A stretch of DNA of 64,000 nt from Actinomortierella ambigua. Its lineage: Eukaryota > Mortierellomycota > Mortierellomycetes > Mortierellales > Mortierellaceae. The translations under genes were made by a program, and so were the position numbers. The notes beneath the pieces were generated by a model. That model was not told the origin of the DNA, made no database searches, and worked only from the letters and a program-made list of their open reading frames with translations. This document shows positions 11,618 through 22,558 of the stretch, piece by piece (position 1 is the stretch's first letter; each line of letters starts with the position of its first letter). The stretch lies in assembly GCA_016098155.1 (NCBI GenBank), contig JAAAJB010000006.1, positions 62,001 to 126,000 on the forward strand. The letters are read 5' to 3'.

Positions 11618-13945
11618 ATGTCGACTGAGAAGCCCTCCCTCTCGCGCTCCTCGAGTGCAGCAGCATCTATCAGCCAAAGTCGAAATGTAGATAACGGGCA
11701 CCCACATATCACCAGCCCTCCTCCACCTTCTGACATTACCACTGTCGCTTGTGACAAGGAGGACAAGGGCAGTCTCGTTTCATCATTCGTGAGTGCCTCC
11801 CAGCAACCACACGACGCCTCCAGCCCTGTGGAAGAAGGAGGGCAGACTGAGGAGGAGATCCTCTCCCAGGTTGTCGAGACGCTGCCCATGCGCCAGCTCC
11901 TTCCAGCCTTCTTTGGGTATGCATTCGTTGCCTTTATCGTTGCTTTTTGTGGCTGTTGTTGTTTGCCTGGTGAAAGGGCGGGCAGTCTCCGATGTTGATC
12001 ATGGAAAAATTGCTCCACCATTGGTTGGTCGTCCCACACAGACAATAACCTTCTTTTGTTTTCTCATTTTTCCTTGTTTTCCCACTGTGCACAACAATAT
12101 CTTTCCCTCGGCATATTCCCCTCGTCCTGCACCAAAAAACCATGCACATACACAAACGAACCTCAACGGCAATTTCTTCCCATTGTCCTCGGGCACCATT
12201 CCCAAACCTTTTTTTTTCTTACTTTTACGTAAAAACAGTGTTGCGCTGGCCATGTTGATGGCAGCCCTTGACAACAGTATTGTCTCTATTGCCCTTCCCA
12301 AGATCGGTACCGAGTTTCAGGCTTCGAACAAAGTTGAGCTTTCCTTCATCTGCTACGTTATCACCTTCAACGCCTTTCAAGGTAAGAGGAGGGGGCCCAA
12401 TCACAGTCAAAGGAATGAATTAACGTGAATACCGAGAGGGGACAAACAACCATTGTTGATCTATTATGAACTCACCCAAAAAGAAAAGAGAAACATGTAC
12501 ATGGCCCTTCCACGTTTTCCCCTGAAACCAGCCTGATTTTTTTTTTTTTTTTTTTTTTTAATACAGGTCTCTATGGTCGCTTTTCCAATGTGTTTGGTCG
12601 CAAGGTAACCATGTTTATGGCCATCGGTATCTTTGTCCTCGGCAGCATCCTCTGCGGTATCTCACAGTCGATCGAGATGTTCCTTGCCTGTCGTGTTATT
12701 ACCGGTATTGGTGCAGGAGGCATCTTCTCTCTGTCCAATATTGTGATTGCCGACCTGGTGTCGATCCGTGACCGTGGCAAGTTCCAGGGCTTCATCTCGG
12801 GTGTGTTTGCCATCAGTGCTTTGACAGGCCCTGTGATGGGTGGTGCATTCGTCGACCAGGTCACGTGGCGTTGGTGTTTCTACATCCAGGCCGTGCTCGG
12901 AGCGATCACGGTCCCGACGCTGTTCTTCACCCTCAAGCTGCCATCGCCCAAGGGCGACATCCTGTCCAAGCTCAAGAAAATTGATTGGCTGGGCACGTTC
13001 TTCATGGCGATCTTGACGGTGTTCATCCTGCTGCCGACCAACTTGGGAGGCAACCTGTTTCCTTGGGACTCTGCCCTGGTGATCACACTCTATACGCTCG
13101 TCGTGCCATCCATCCTGACCTTCTTGTTTGTCGAGACCAAGGTCAAGGAGCCGATTGTGCCCTCGTATCTGTGGAAGAACCACAACGTCGTCACGCTGCT
13201 GTCGCTCAACGTCTTCATGGGCATGACCTTTTGGTCGCTCATGTTCTACCTGCCAATCTTCTTCCAAGTCGTCGAGGGCGAGTCGGCCACATCGGCCGGT
13301 CTGACGATGATCCCGCTTGAGGCCGGTATCTTCATCTCGTCAAACCTGTGTGGCTGGCTGGTCTCGCGCTACGGCAAGTACCGCCCTTATATCCTTGGGG
13401 GCACCGCGGTGACCTTCATCACCATTGGCCTGATGCAAGTGCTGATCGATGCCGATTCTAAGGCGATCCAGGTCGTGATTCTGTTTTTCTGCGGTCTGGG
13501 TGTGGGTAACCTGTTCCCTTGTCTGATTGTCGCGATCCAAGCCTCGGTCGAGCGCAAGGACCTCGCGACGGTCTCTGCGCTGCACAACTACTTTCGTATG
13601 ACGGGCTCTGGATTTGGTGTCGCCATCGGTGGTGCCCTCTTCCACAATCAGCTCCACACCAAGCTCGTCCGCGGTGAAGTGCCCGAGGTGTATGCCAACC
13701 TGGCGCGTCAGTCTGCCCAGCGGATCGTTGAGATCCCCGACCTGTTTTACCGCAGCTTGGTCCAGCAGTATTATCTCGAGTCGATGAAGACCGTCTTTTG
13801 GGCCTTGCTCCCCATGTCCGGCATGATGTTTGTCTTGTCGCTCCTGATTCGTCACATCCGCTTGAACTTTAAGCCCGCTACCGAGCTGCCCAAGGACGAC
13901 GTTGAGGCCAAGGCTGCTGACGCTTCGGATGCCGAGAAAAAATAA
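11618..13945 (+). CDS. MFS transporter, DHA2 (14-helix drug:H+ antiporter) type
   Basis: Predicted plasma- or vacuolar-membrane proton antiporter exporting drugs or toxic metabolites. Exons are 11618-11916, 12239-12381 and 12567-13945, giving 606 residues. The first 95 residues are a soluble Ser/Pro-rich tail. Helix 1 carries LDNSIVSIALPKIG, the DHA2 motif LDxTIVNVALP in altered form. Loop 2-3 carries G-R-FSNVFGRK, the MFS motif A region, followed by ACRVITGIGAGG and helix 5 motif C (ALTGPVMGGAFVDQVTWRWCFYIQ). The intron just before exon 3 contains a pure T run of about 19. The alternative in-frame GTG-started extension upstream of 11618 is discounted. The substrate cannot be predicted. Confidence 0.93.
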
Positions 13946-16113
13946 GAGTGATCATTTTTTCTCTCTCTCTCTCTCTCTTTCTCTTCAAGTTCGACTCCCT
14001 CAGTAAGCAAAGAGAGTTGTGCATGTAAACACCCTCCCCCCTAATATTCCTATTGTAACAACATTTGCATTGCGTAATTCAACATACCATTGAGCATTTG
14101 ACATTTTTTTGTAAGTCGCTTCCTTAGCCGTTCAACCGTGTAAATTAGCCTAGTCTTTGAGAAGAATAAAAATAAAAATCGTGTTGACAAGCAAACCTTC
14201 ATGCGATGGAATGCCTTTTTAACGCGTTCTCATATCGTTGGCTCTTCAAGGTATGCAAACCTGGGTTCATCACGTTTTGGATCGGTGTTTGGTGTGGAAA
14301 AAGACTTTTAGCTCGTCCGCCCGAAACAGATCTCCCACAACGGAGACCTTGGCAAGACTCCAAACGTTCAAGCACGCTCTACGTGATCTTGACCTCCCAC
14401 TAACGACGAAGAAACGATTTTGTCTCCCGCCTAGATAAACCCTTTTCCATATTAGCTACCGATCATCGCGAGCAGAGCTTTGAGTCGCGCCCTTTGTTTT
14501 CAGTTGCCTGTTTCAGACACGAAAGAAGTGGAGGGAGGTTTCTTTCTCACTTTGCTCGGAGATTGGTACGGATACATCGGTGCGCGAGTTTCTTACACAT
14601 TATGTTCATGTGTGCAAGAACAGAGTCTGGTATTGTTGCATTGTGGAATGTCTGCAACATCATCCAGAATGGATCCATTGTTTGGCATGTCGAGCATTCC
14701 TGCAACAGAGCAGCAACTCCAGGGCCAAATTGGGCTTTGAGGGTTTATTGCTTAGCGCAATTGATCTAACTACTGAGCTGGTTTAGTGTGTGTAACGATG
14801 CGTAGAGGAGCTGTGGCTCCGTCCCTGAAGGACGGGGAAACAGGCGAGGAGAGGGGCTCGCTCGCTCGCTCGAGAGTAAGGAGAAGACTTTTCATCGCCC
14901 CCTATAATTCTAATTGCTCGAACGAACATGTGGGGTTTCACACCGCGGGCGAGATTTACACAAACAAATAAAAAAAAACAATATTCTAATGCATGTGGGA
15001 TAGGCAGCCCTCCTCATTGAAAACTTGATAACGGCATCGGAATCCGCTACGCTGCAGCGAACAACTCAACTCAGCAGAGAGAAAGGTAGGCGAAGAGGTG
15101 GAAAGAGCAGATCTGGTGTATCCTGTTATGTCTAAACTTCATCTGAGGGAGGTTCGATGCGGCTCTCAGGCTGTCCAGCAGGGCAGTAGTGGCTCTCAGA
15201 GACGTGTCCCCCCCCATCCACAACCCCATAATTGCCACGATAAAAATACCTGCTCAGAGTGTTTTGTATAGGAACAAAGTCGGGTCAGTGCAGGCTTGTG
15301 TCCGACCCTGGCGGAGTGACCCCGAACAGGGACGGGGAAGAGAGAGATAGAGAGAGAGAGAGAAGAGAGAGAAAGAGGAGTAAATAAAGTTGGCGGCAGC
15401 GATTGGACTCGTTTTGCTTAATTATGGGCCCCTCTCCCTCCTCTCTCAAAAGTTAGTCCCTTCAATCCGTGTTGATATGGTGATGGGTGATGGTGGTGGT
15501 GGTGGTGATGGTGGTGGTGATGATGATGGAGATGGAGATGATGGTGATGATGTTGCTGATGCTGTTGCTATCGTTGTTACTGTTGATGCTGCTGTTGTTG
15601 GCGCCCATTTTATTGCCCTCGTTCGCTCACTTACTCACTCACTCACACTCTCTCACTCGTGTACTCCCTCTCTCTCTAAAATAATTATTATTGTTGTACG
15701 GCGGGTTGGTTTGGGTTGGTGGGTACCTGAGTTCATTCTTCAAATTTGTCTGATTGTCTGCTGCTCTCGACCCTTTTTTTTTGCCTCTTGTGCGTGTCTG
15801 TGTGCGTCGTCTTATTGCCCACAATCAGCTCAATTCATCATTCTTTCTTCTCTTTCTCCATCCAAGAGCTCTCTCCCCGCAACTCTCCCATCTGTCTGTC
15901 TGCCCATCCCATTCAGTCGGCCCTCATCACCCTTTGGCCACCTCACCCCACCCCTTCGTTCCTTTCTTGCTCGCTCTCTCTCACTCCCTCCGTTCTCACC
16001 TTTTTCTTTTCCCTTGCCTCCGTCTCCCCTTGCTGACGACCCCTTCCCTCTCTCTCTCTCTCTCTCTCTCTCACTTCTCTCTCTCCACTCTTCCTCGTTC
16101 ACCACAAAAAATC
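13946..16113. other. 2.2-kb intergenic region with microsatellites and a C/T-rich leader
   Basis: AATAAA-like strings near 14165 may end the MFS transcript. A GA microsatellite lies at about 15341-15376, and a TGG/TGA-type repeat at about 15480-15600. From about 15620 to 16110 the plus strand is strongly C/T-rich up to the next start codon. ORFs across this stretch translate to low-complexity sequence only, so no gene is called. Confidence 0.55.
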
Positions 16114-17049
16114 ATGGGCAAAATTGTCCCGCTGTCGGCCAATATCGACCACCAGTATGAGAACGACAACACACCTATCATGAATCGTACCCAGTCGTCT
16201 GGTGTCACAAGCAGCGGACGACCGGCCGCACGCGCCCTTCGATCGGCTCCTATCCCAGCCTTGCCACCTACCTCCCCAGTCCATCCTGGATTCCAACAGC
16301 AGCAAGGAGGAGGAGGAGGAAGTCGCCAGGGCGGTGGCGGCCAGGGTGCTCGCCGGTATAACACCACGCACCACGGACACCGGAATGGAGGTGGTGGTGG
16401 CCGCCATCAGCAACAGCAACACCACCACCAACAACAACAGCAGCAGCAGCAGCAGTACCCTCCCTCCCCTTCATACCATCCCAACGGCTCTTACTCGGCG
16501 TATCCTGCATCGCCCAGCTCGCCTTCCTTCTCCAATTATCCATCAACGCCATCGAGCCCTCTTCCCGCTTATCAGGAACTCAACATGTATGTCGAACGGC
16601 CAAGTCCAGTGGCTCAGCCTCCACAGTACTCGGCGCGTAACATGGTCTATAATAACGGGCATGGAAACGGTAGTCAGACCAACCTAAACAACTATTATGG
16701 GCAACAACAACAACATCAGCAACAGCAGTACCACTATCACAACGACAGTAGCAATGGCCGGAGCGATCCACGGCATCAGCCCCCGTACCGATCCAACAGT
16801 GGTGGGGATGTCGGAGGCGGCGGCGGCGGCGGCGGCGGCAGTGGTTACCCCAAGCGCACAGGTTTGCCGACGGGTAACAACTCTGGTGCCTACTATCCTA
16901 TGACACGGACAGGGACGCAGCGCCAACGGAGCATGCAACACGATGATGGTGGTGTTGGTGAAAGTTGGCTCTGCTGCAAGGAGGTAGCTTCGTTTTGTCC
17001 GTGCTGCTGCTTCTGCTGCATCTTTGCTGGCATGGGTGTGGCTGGTTGA
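16114..17049 (+). CDS. Gln/His/Gly-rich protein with cysteine-rich C-terminal tail
   Basis: Unrecognised protein of 311 residues in a single exon. Start chosen at the first ATG after a 490-base C/T-rich leader; the conserved-looking beginning MGKIVPLSANIDHQYENDN is followed by low complexity: Gly runs, a Q/H block near residues 90-115, Ser/Pro-rich sequence and further Q/H and Gly stretches. The last 30 residues are different in kind: SWLCCKEVASFCPCCCFCC followed by a short hydrophobic end. Such Cys clusters next to a hydrophobic patch resemble palmitoylated or CYSTM-like membrane tails, so peripheral membrane attachment by the C-terminus is my inference. The Gly at position 2 might suggest myristoylation, but Pro at position 6 argues against it. 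An AATAAA lies about 137 bases past the stop. Confidence 0.7.
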   Translation: MGKIVPLSANIDHQYENDNTPIMNRTQSSGVTSSGRPAARALRSAPIPALPPTSPVHPGFQQQQGGGGGSRQGGGGQGARRYNTTHHGHRNGGGGGRHQQQQHHHQQQQQQQQQYPPSPSYHPNGSYSAYPASPSSPSFSNYPSTPSSPLPAYQELNMYVERPSPVAQPPQYSARNMVYNNGHGNGSQTNLNNYYGQQQQHQQQQYHYHNDSSNGRSDPRHQPPYRSNSGGDVGGGGGGGGGSGYPKRTGLPTGNNSGAYYPMTRTGTQRQRSMQHDDGGVGESWLCCKEVASFCPCCCFCCIFAGMGVAG

Positions 17050-17185
17050 ACAGCAGCACGATCAATCTGTACGGCGGCGAGGCCCTTCTCCCCCCTCCCC
17101 CTTTTGTATCTCCTCCACACACAAAAGCAAATTATGATACCAAACGCTTGTCCCATCTATTTATTTGTACATTACCTTGAAGCTC

Positions 17186-17191
17186 AATAAA
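17186..17191 (+). terminator. Polyadenylation signal AATAAA
   Basis: A canonical hexamer about 137 bases after the stop of the Cys-tail protein gene, followed within ten bases by an A-rich run. Confidence 0.5.
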
Positions 17192-18061
17192 CATTAAAAA
17201 AAGTTGAGAGTAAGCAACGCGCCAATATGTAGACGGCGTCCCCACAACACAGTTTTGGAGAGAGGGTTTCGCGTTTCCTTGTTCCTATCGCAGCTGTGTT
17301 CAGCGCGTGGACGATTTCAAGACCTCGTTCTGGGATACATTGCAGCTCAAGCCATCTTTGTTTCTCCCTCTGTTTCTCGACCGTTGGACCCCATGCTTCA
17401 GGGAGAGATAGGAGATTGGGCTTGTTTTCATTTTTGCTACTTTCCCACCTTTTGTTCCATTGTGTGTGCATCAAAATCTGCTTCGATCCAGTGCACATCA
17501 AGCAGCTCTGGTACCGCTCCTCTCTCTCTTCCCCCCCCTCCTCCGTTTCCGCCACTTGGACAACCCAAACTCTCCTTTCTGGCGCCACCTGCAGTCGATC
17601 AGATGACTACGGATCGATCATCAGTCTCCTTCAAGGGCCGTGCACGAACTCCCAGGGGAGAGAGAAGGAAAGAGAGAGAGAGAGAGAGAGAGGAGGTATA
17701 GGTGATTTTGTTCTTCGCCCTCTACAAAAGATACCTTCGAGGCAGTCCTCAGCAGTCATTTGATACGAGGGAAGGAGTAAGTGCCATGTAACTAATAGAC
17801 CGGATGGATGTATCGAAAAAAAAAGACTTAAGGGAGAGAATGAATGAATAAATGTGCACATTGAAGCAGGTTGAGAAAAACATGCTCATGAAAGAATGAG
17901 ATTCAATGGGCATGCTTGGAAGTGCATTTGTTTTGATTTGTCTTGCGGCCGAATTCCCCCCTGGAGGACCTGCGCAAATACCCCTAAAAGGGGTCTTGCC
18001 GTGAACACAACCTTTATTTTTCTTAACATTCACATTCCACCTGCATCCGCATCCAGAGGCC
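17192..18061. other. Intergenic region with GA microsatellite
   Basis: A GA repeat spans about 17659-17694. ORFs on both strands overlap this simple sequence and show no domain. The upstream region of the COA1-like gene has no clear TATA box. Confidence 0.5.
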
Positions 18062-18930
18062 ATGTTCCGATCTTCAGTGTCACGCATTCAACACACAGCA
18101 GCAGCAACCGCCTGTCGCCGCTGGGCACACCCGGCCACACGGACAGCCGTGCCTACCACCCCTACCACCACCACCACCGCCGCCACCACCGCCGCCACCA
18201 CCCTTCGGCCCTACACGACAAAGTCGAACGCCACGCCCTCGCTCGACGCCTTCCGGCATCAGGACACGACCTTCAAGAGCACGGCCTCGCTGAACCAATC
18301 GCGGTACCAGCAGCAGCACGGCATCCCCGAGTTGCCGACCATCAAGAACCGGACACCCTACTACATCGCCTTTGCTCTCCTGGGTGTCGGTTTCTGGGCG
18401 GGCTCGTTGGCTGTGGCGGCCAACCATCAAAAGCAAGGGACGAGTGTTGTCAAGGGCACAATGTTCAACGTCCGCTATGACGAGACGGCCAAGGAGCTGT
18501 TGGGCGACTCGATCGACTTTGTGCGCCCGAGCTGGCCTTGGATTTATGGCACCGTGGCGCATTTGAAGGGCAAGGTCGATATTTGGTTTGATGTTCGCGG
18601 ATCCAAGGGTAAGGAAGTGTGTGTGTGTGTGTGTTTTTTTGCCACGCTATCCAATGTTTTTCTTCTTCTTCTGACTGGCGTTTTGTATATGTGTATTTAT
18701 ATGTGTTGTTTTTCTATTCAACATCCCGGCCAACACCATCTATCCCTTTTCTTTTTTTTTTCTTTTCCTATTGCCTTGGGATTGATCTAGGTGAGGGACG
18801 TGTCCACTTCCAGGCATATCGACCCGAGAGGCGGTGGATCACCACCATCTTCACGCTGACAACGTCGGACGGTGTCACCATCCCTCTTGGTGAGCACACT
18901 TCGCTGCCCGATCTGCGTGATCTGGAGTGA
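18062..18930 (+). CDS. COA1/TIM21-like mitochondrial inner-membrane protein
   Basis: Likely a mitochondrial protein acting in cytochrome c oxidase assembly (Coa1) or the related Tim21 fold. Exons 18062-18608 and 18791-18930 give 228 residues. The N-terminal 60 residues are rich in Arg, Ser, Thr and Ala and poor in acidic residues, as expected of a presequence. One transmembrane helix follows (IAFALLGVGFWAGSLAVAA, about residues 101-119). The C-terminal domain has VVKGTMFNVRYDETAKELLG, KGKVDIWFDVRGSKGEG and RVHFQAYR, the pattern of Coa1-family domains: a strand, a peptide with L-G-D-x-I, then KG-x-(V/I)-x-(I/F). The intron interrupts the GSKGEG motif and contains a GT repeat just after the donor. 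Coa1 is favoured over Tim21, but the two families are close. Confidence 0.75.
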
Positions 18931-19249
18931 TCTCAGAGTTATCAGCTGGAAACTAGCGTAGGATTATTTTCCTCCGCGATCTAAGAAGATCCCTCCACAT
19001 TCCCTCTATTGAAAATCGTATCACCGATTTTTTTCTTTACAAATATAAAGCATTCTGCATTCTATCAATTATTACTTTGCATTTTACTTGACAACAATTT
19101 TAAAGAAAAAAAAAAGGCTGACCAACAAACTGTGAAAGGCAGGTAAGGGTAGGGTAGGGGTTAGGGAATGTGACAAAGTGGAGGGAAGGAGGAGGGGAAC
19201 AAGGTAGAAAAAGAAAAAGAAATAGAATGTCTTCTTCTTCTCTCTTTCT
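18931..19249. other. Convergent spacer containing a telomere-like G-rich motif
   Basis: Contains the 3' UTRs of the COA1-like gene and MCM5. The plus strand has four G runs at 19147-19166 (described under findings). No gene is seen. Confidence 0.55.
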
Positions 19250-22126
19250 TTAGACACCTGTTCGTTGCAAAACCTTGCGCATCTGCTTGTACTGCAAGAC
19301 ATCCTGTCGTTCAAGGGTCAGGATCGCACGCTCAATCGACCGGCTGTTGAAGCCCTGGGACTCGAGTTCGCGGAGGAGGACCGCCGTCGGCACCTGGGAG
19401 CCAATCGCGACACGGCGACGGATATGGTTCTCGACCTCTCGGACCTTTTGCAACGACTCTTGCCGGGTCTGGCCATCCATGTTGCCGGCCTGGACGGCAT
19501 CCATCGTCGAAAACTTGAACAGTCGAATCGCCTCGTCCACATGTTGTTCCGTCGCCCGTGGTGACAGCGTCATCTTCGCCAACGACTCGGAAATACGGAT
19601 AATGGCTTCCAATTGACGGATCGTGATCGGGATCGACGTCCGCACTCCTTCCATGTCCTGAATCTGTCCCACCGCCGATCGAATGCTCACGAAATGGTTG
19701 CTCAGCTTCTCCGCCGCCTCGGTCGTCAGACGCGGCGCCGACCGCATCTTGCAGTAGCTGATATAGTTGCGCATCTTGTCCATGCTGATCTCGGAGGCCG
19801 CCGTCTCGCTGGGCCGGTCCATATGAACGTTCATGACGTGTCGAGCGATGGTCATGTCCCTCGACTCGTTGTGCTCGTCCTTCATGATAAAGATCATATC
19901 GAAACGCGACAGAATCGTCGTCTGGAAATCAATATTCTCGCCCGCCGACCGCAGATCATCGTATCGTCCAAAGACCGGGTTGGCGGCCGCCAACACCGAC
20001 GTGCGCGAGTTGAGGATAGTCGTGATACCGGCCTTGGCAATCGAGATTGTCTGCTGTTCCATCGCCTCGTGGATTGCCACACGATCCTCGTCCCGCATCT
20101 TGTCAAACTCATCAATGCACACCACACCGCCGTCGGCCAGCACCATCGCTCCTCCTTCCAGGTAAAACTCGCGCGTCGAGGGTTCCCGCACCACCGATGC
20201 TGTCAGACCGGCCGCACTCGAACCTTTGCCGGACGTGTATACGGCGATCGGCGACACCTTCTCGACAAACTTGAGCATCTGCGACTTGGCTGTACCGGGG
20301 TCACCCAACAGCAACACGTTGATATCTCCACGAAGCTTCATTCCGTCCGGTAACACATTCTTGGAGCCGCCAAAGAGCAGACAGCAGATCGCCTTCTTGA
20401 TGTCGTTGTTGCCGAAAATCGATGGCGCAATGCTGTTGGCAAACTTGTGGTACAGGTTCGGCTCGCGCGACATGGCGATAAACTCCTCTTCCTCTGCCTC
20501 TGTGAAATGTCGGCGCCGTCCTGTCGAGTCTGTCTCTGTCTGGAGGCCGACCACGCGGATGTATGGTGTACGGATCGCGATCGCACCGCCCTTCTATTGA
20601 TATCATAAAGTGTCGACCAGTTGCGGATTTTAAGAAAAAAAAAAAAAAAGAATTGACAGAGGAGTGAGTATTTTTGCTTTTCTTTTGGCTGGCTCCAAAA
20701 AAAATCAAACATAAAAAATAGGGAGGAAGGGAGCACATACTCCACTGGATTTGCTCTGGAAGACAGAGTAGATACCCATGATGCTGGCACGGGATCCAGG
20801 GACGACACGGTTGGTCAGCTCCCGATCGGCGCTGAGCAAGACATGACGAGGCAGCTCTCCGACAGGGACATCGTCGGGTGACTCTTGCAGCTTCAAGATC
20901 TGCTGATCAATGCACTTTGTCCTGTCGTGATCGACAACATATGGGTCCAGTCCACAGCCACCAGGGTTGATCTCTGCACTCACGTTCCTATTGAGGGTAG
21001 AGGAGAAGGAAAAAAGAGTGTTAAGAAACTGTGCACCCTCTCTCTCTTTCGTTTTTTGTCCGCCTGCACTGTTGTGTTTGGGGTATCGAAAAAAAAAAGA
21101 AATTTGGTCCTTACAGGTCGCAGGTGCGAGGCATCTGGATGCCCGAGAATCCAGCTTGAATAGGCAAGCGCTTTGTCTTGCGGCATGACTTGCACATGAT
21201 TTGAACGACCGACGCCTTGGATGTCAGAGGCGAAGCTGCAATGATAATACCAGAGATGCGGACCAACTTGGAAATGCTGTTCGCCTAAGAGATAAAAAAC
21301 ACGAGCCAAGTCAACATAACATACATCACAAGGAATGCGTCAGTTTTTGAAAAATTCCAGGCAGTTTTCCGCAGGTTGTGCCGATTCTGTACAGTCTATT
21401 CGTTCCAAAGTTCCTTACATTCAGGGTACGAATCTTGGTCATGTTGGCAGTAGAGTGGAGAGCCACTTGAAAGTCCTCAACATCAACATCGGCGTTGGTA
21501 TTGGCATACAGAATACGCTTGGCGTGCAGCTTGACGGCATTCTCAAACTATTCAGAAGATGGTTGACAAGGAGGGATGTTGACATGGGTGCATGTGCTGT
21601 ATGAGAAAAATTATCGTCCAATGAAAGTGTCATCCGATCTGAAGGCCATGTGTGAGCTGAACATTCTGTACCAGAGGGAGAATCTCTGCAGGGCGGTTAG
21701 CGAGGTGGTGACCGAGCTCCTGGTTGAAGGTAACGAGGTGTCCAACATCGACGTCGAGCAGATACCGCTTCATCATGATGTTCTGGCGCAGTTGATCACT
21801 ATGGCAGGTTGAGCGGGAGGAGGGAGGAGAGAGATGAAAAAAAAAAGAGAGAGAGGGAGTCAGTTTTGGTGTCTGCATCCTTAGTAGAAGCGAGCGTGCA
21901 GCATGGAGAGAATGTGGTACGGCAGCACACTGTGTGCGTGCCTCCCTTGTGTGTGGATGGAGGGTGTTTACCGGTAGATATATACGCCGCCAATATGGAA
22001 CTGCTGCACAAAGGCGTAGAGTTGCTCCTCAATCTTGTCGAGGGGGGTTTCACCCGAGGGCATTGGCTGAGCGGGCAACACCTGGGCGGTGTGGACTCGT
22101 CCTGCATCCCATCCAAGAGTGGCCAT
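19250..22126 (-). CDS. MCM5: DNA replication licensing helicase subunit MCM5
   Basis: Subunit of the nuclear MCM2-7 hexamer, the replicative helicase motor. Exons in coding order are 22126-21972, 21798-21672, 21547-21419, 21284-21115, 20987-20741 and 20593-19250 (723 residues, the normal length). The zinc-binding cysteines are C168 and C171 (CKSC), C192 and probably C205. Walker A is GDPGTAKS at about 373-380, Walker B is IDEFDKM at about 436-442, and the arginine-finger motif SRFD follows. MCM5 rather than another paralogue is indicated by [20 protein letters not shown], by IYRDQLRQN near residue 50, and by the C-terminal [15 protein letters not shown]. All five introns end in TAG. The gene is divergent from LSG1, with 432 bases between start codons. 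Confidence 0.97.
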
Positions 22127-22558
22127 TATGAAAGAAATGATAAGAAAAAGTAGATGTGTTCGGTGATGAGATGCAGCGAGGATGCAATGGTGGCAACGAA
22201 GCGGGACTCAGGGACAAAGGACAAAAAAACAAGCTTGTTGACGCGACAAAGGACAATTAAATTGATGTGGGCGGTGGCTGCAGTCAAATAACAGTCCCAA
22301 CTCAGGTTGTTTTGGTTGACCGTTGACTTTTTTTTTCTTGTCAAACAGTGCTACTTTTATTTTTTTTTTTTGCATTTGTCAGACTCCATTCACCTCGACG
22401 GCATCACTTGGTGGGAAAAAAAGAAGAAAAACAAAAAGGAAAAGAAAGTCTCTTGTTTTCTCTTTCTTGTTCACACTCCTTCAGCACACTGCTCTCTATC
22501 GATACCCCCCCCTTCCCACTAGACTCTATCCCTATCTCATATCCTTCCTCCTTTGACC
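22127..22558. promoter_or_regulatory. Shared divergent promoter region, MCM5 / LSG1
   Basis: The 432 bases between two divergent start codons must contain both core promoters. It has a T-rich block at 22320-22375 and an A-rich block at about 22415-22450. A pyrimidine-rich leader (about 22450-22555) precedes LSG1. No obvious MluI cell-cycle box (ACGCGT) was found; ACGCG occurs once near 22240. Confidence 0.6.

Noticed and set aside
15120..15180. GGTTCGAT string resembling a tRNA T-loop
   Set aside because: No matching T-stem, anticodon arm or acceptor stem around it; similar strings at about 58484 lie inside the Gag relic. No tRNA called.
15390..16160. 256-codon low-complexity plus-strand frame
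   Set aside because: Made of microsatellite and C/T-rich leader translation (Gly/Asp and Ser/Leu runs); overlaps the start of the Cys-tail gene in another frame.
17184..17588. Minus-strand frame of 134 codons with a GA repeat upstream
   Set aside because: Considered because the GA tract could be a minus-strand leader, but the translation has no domain, and the tract is a simple repeat.
19613..20353. 246-codon plus-strand frame inside MCM5
   Set aside because: Antisense to the highly conserved AAA+ core of MCM5; a shadow.
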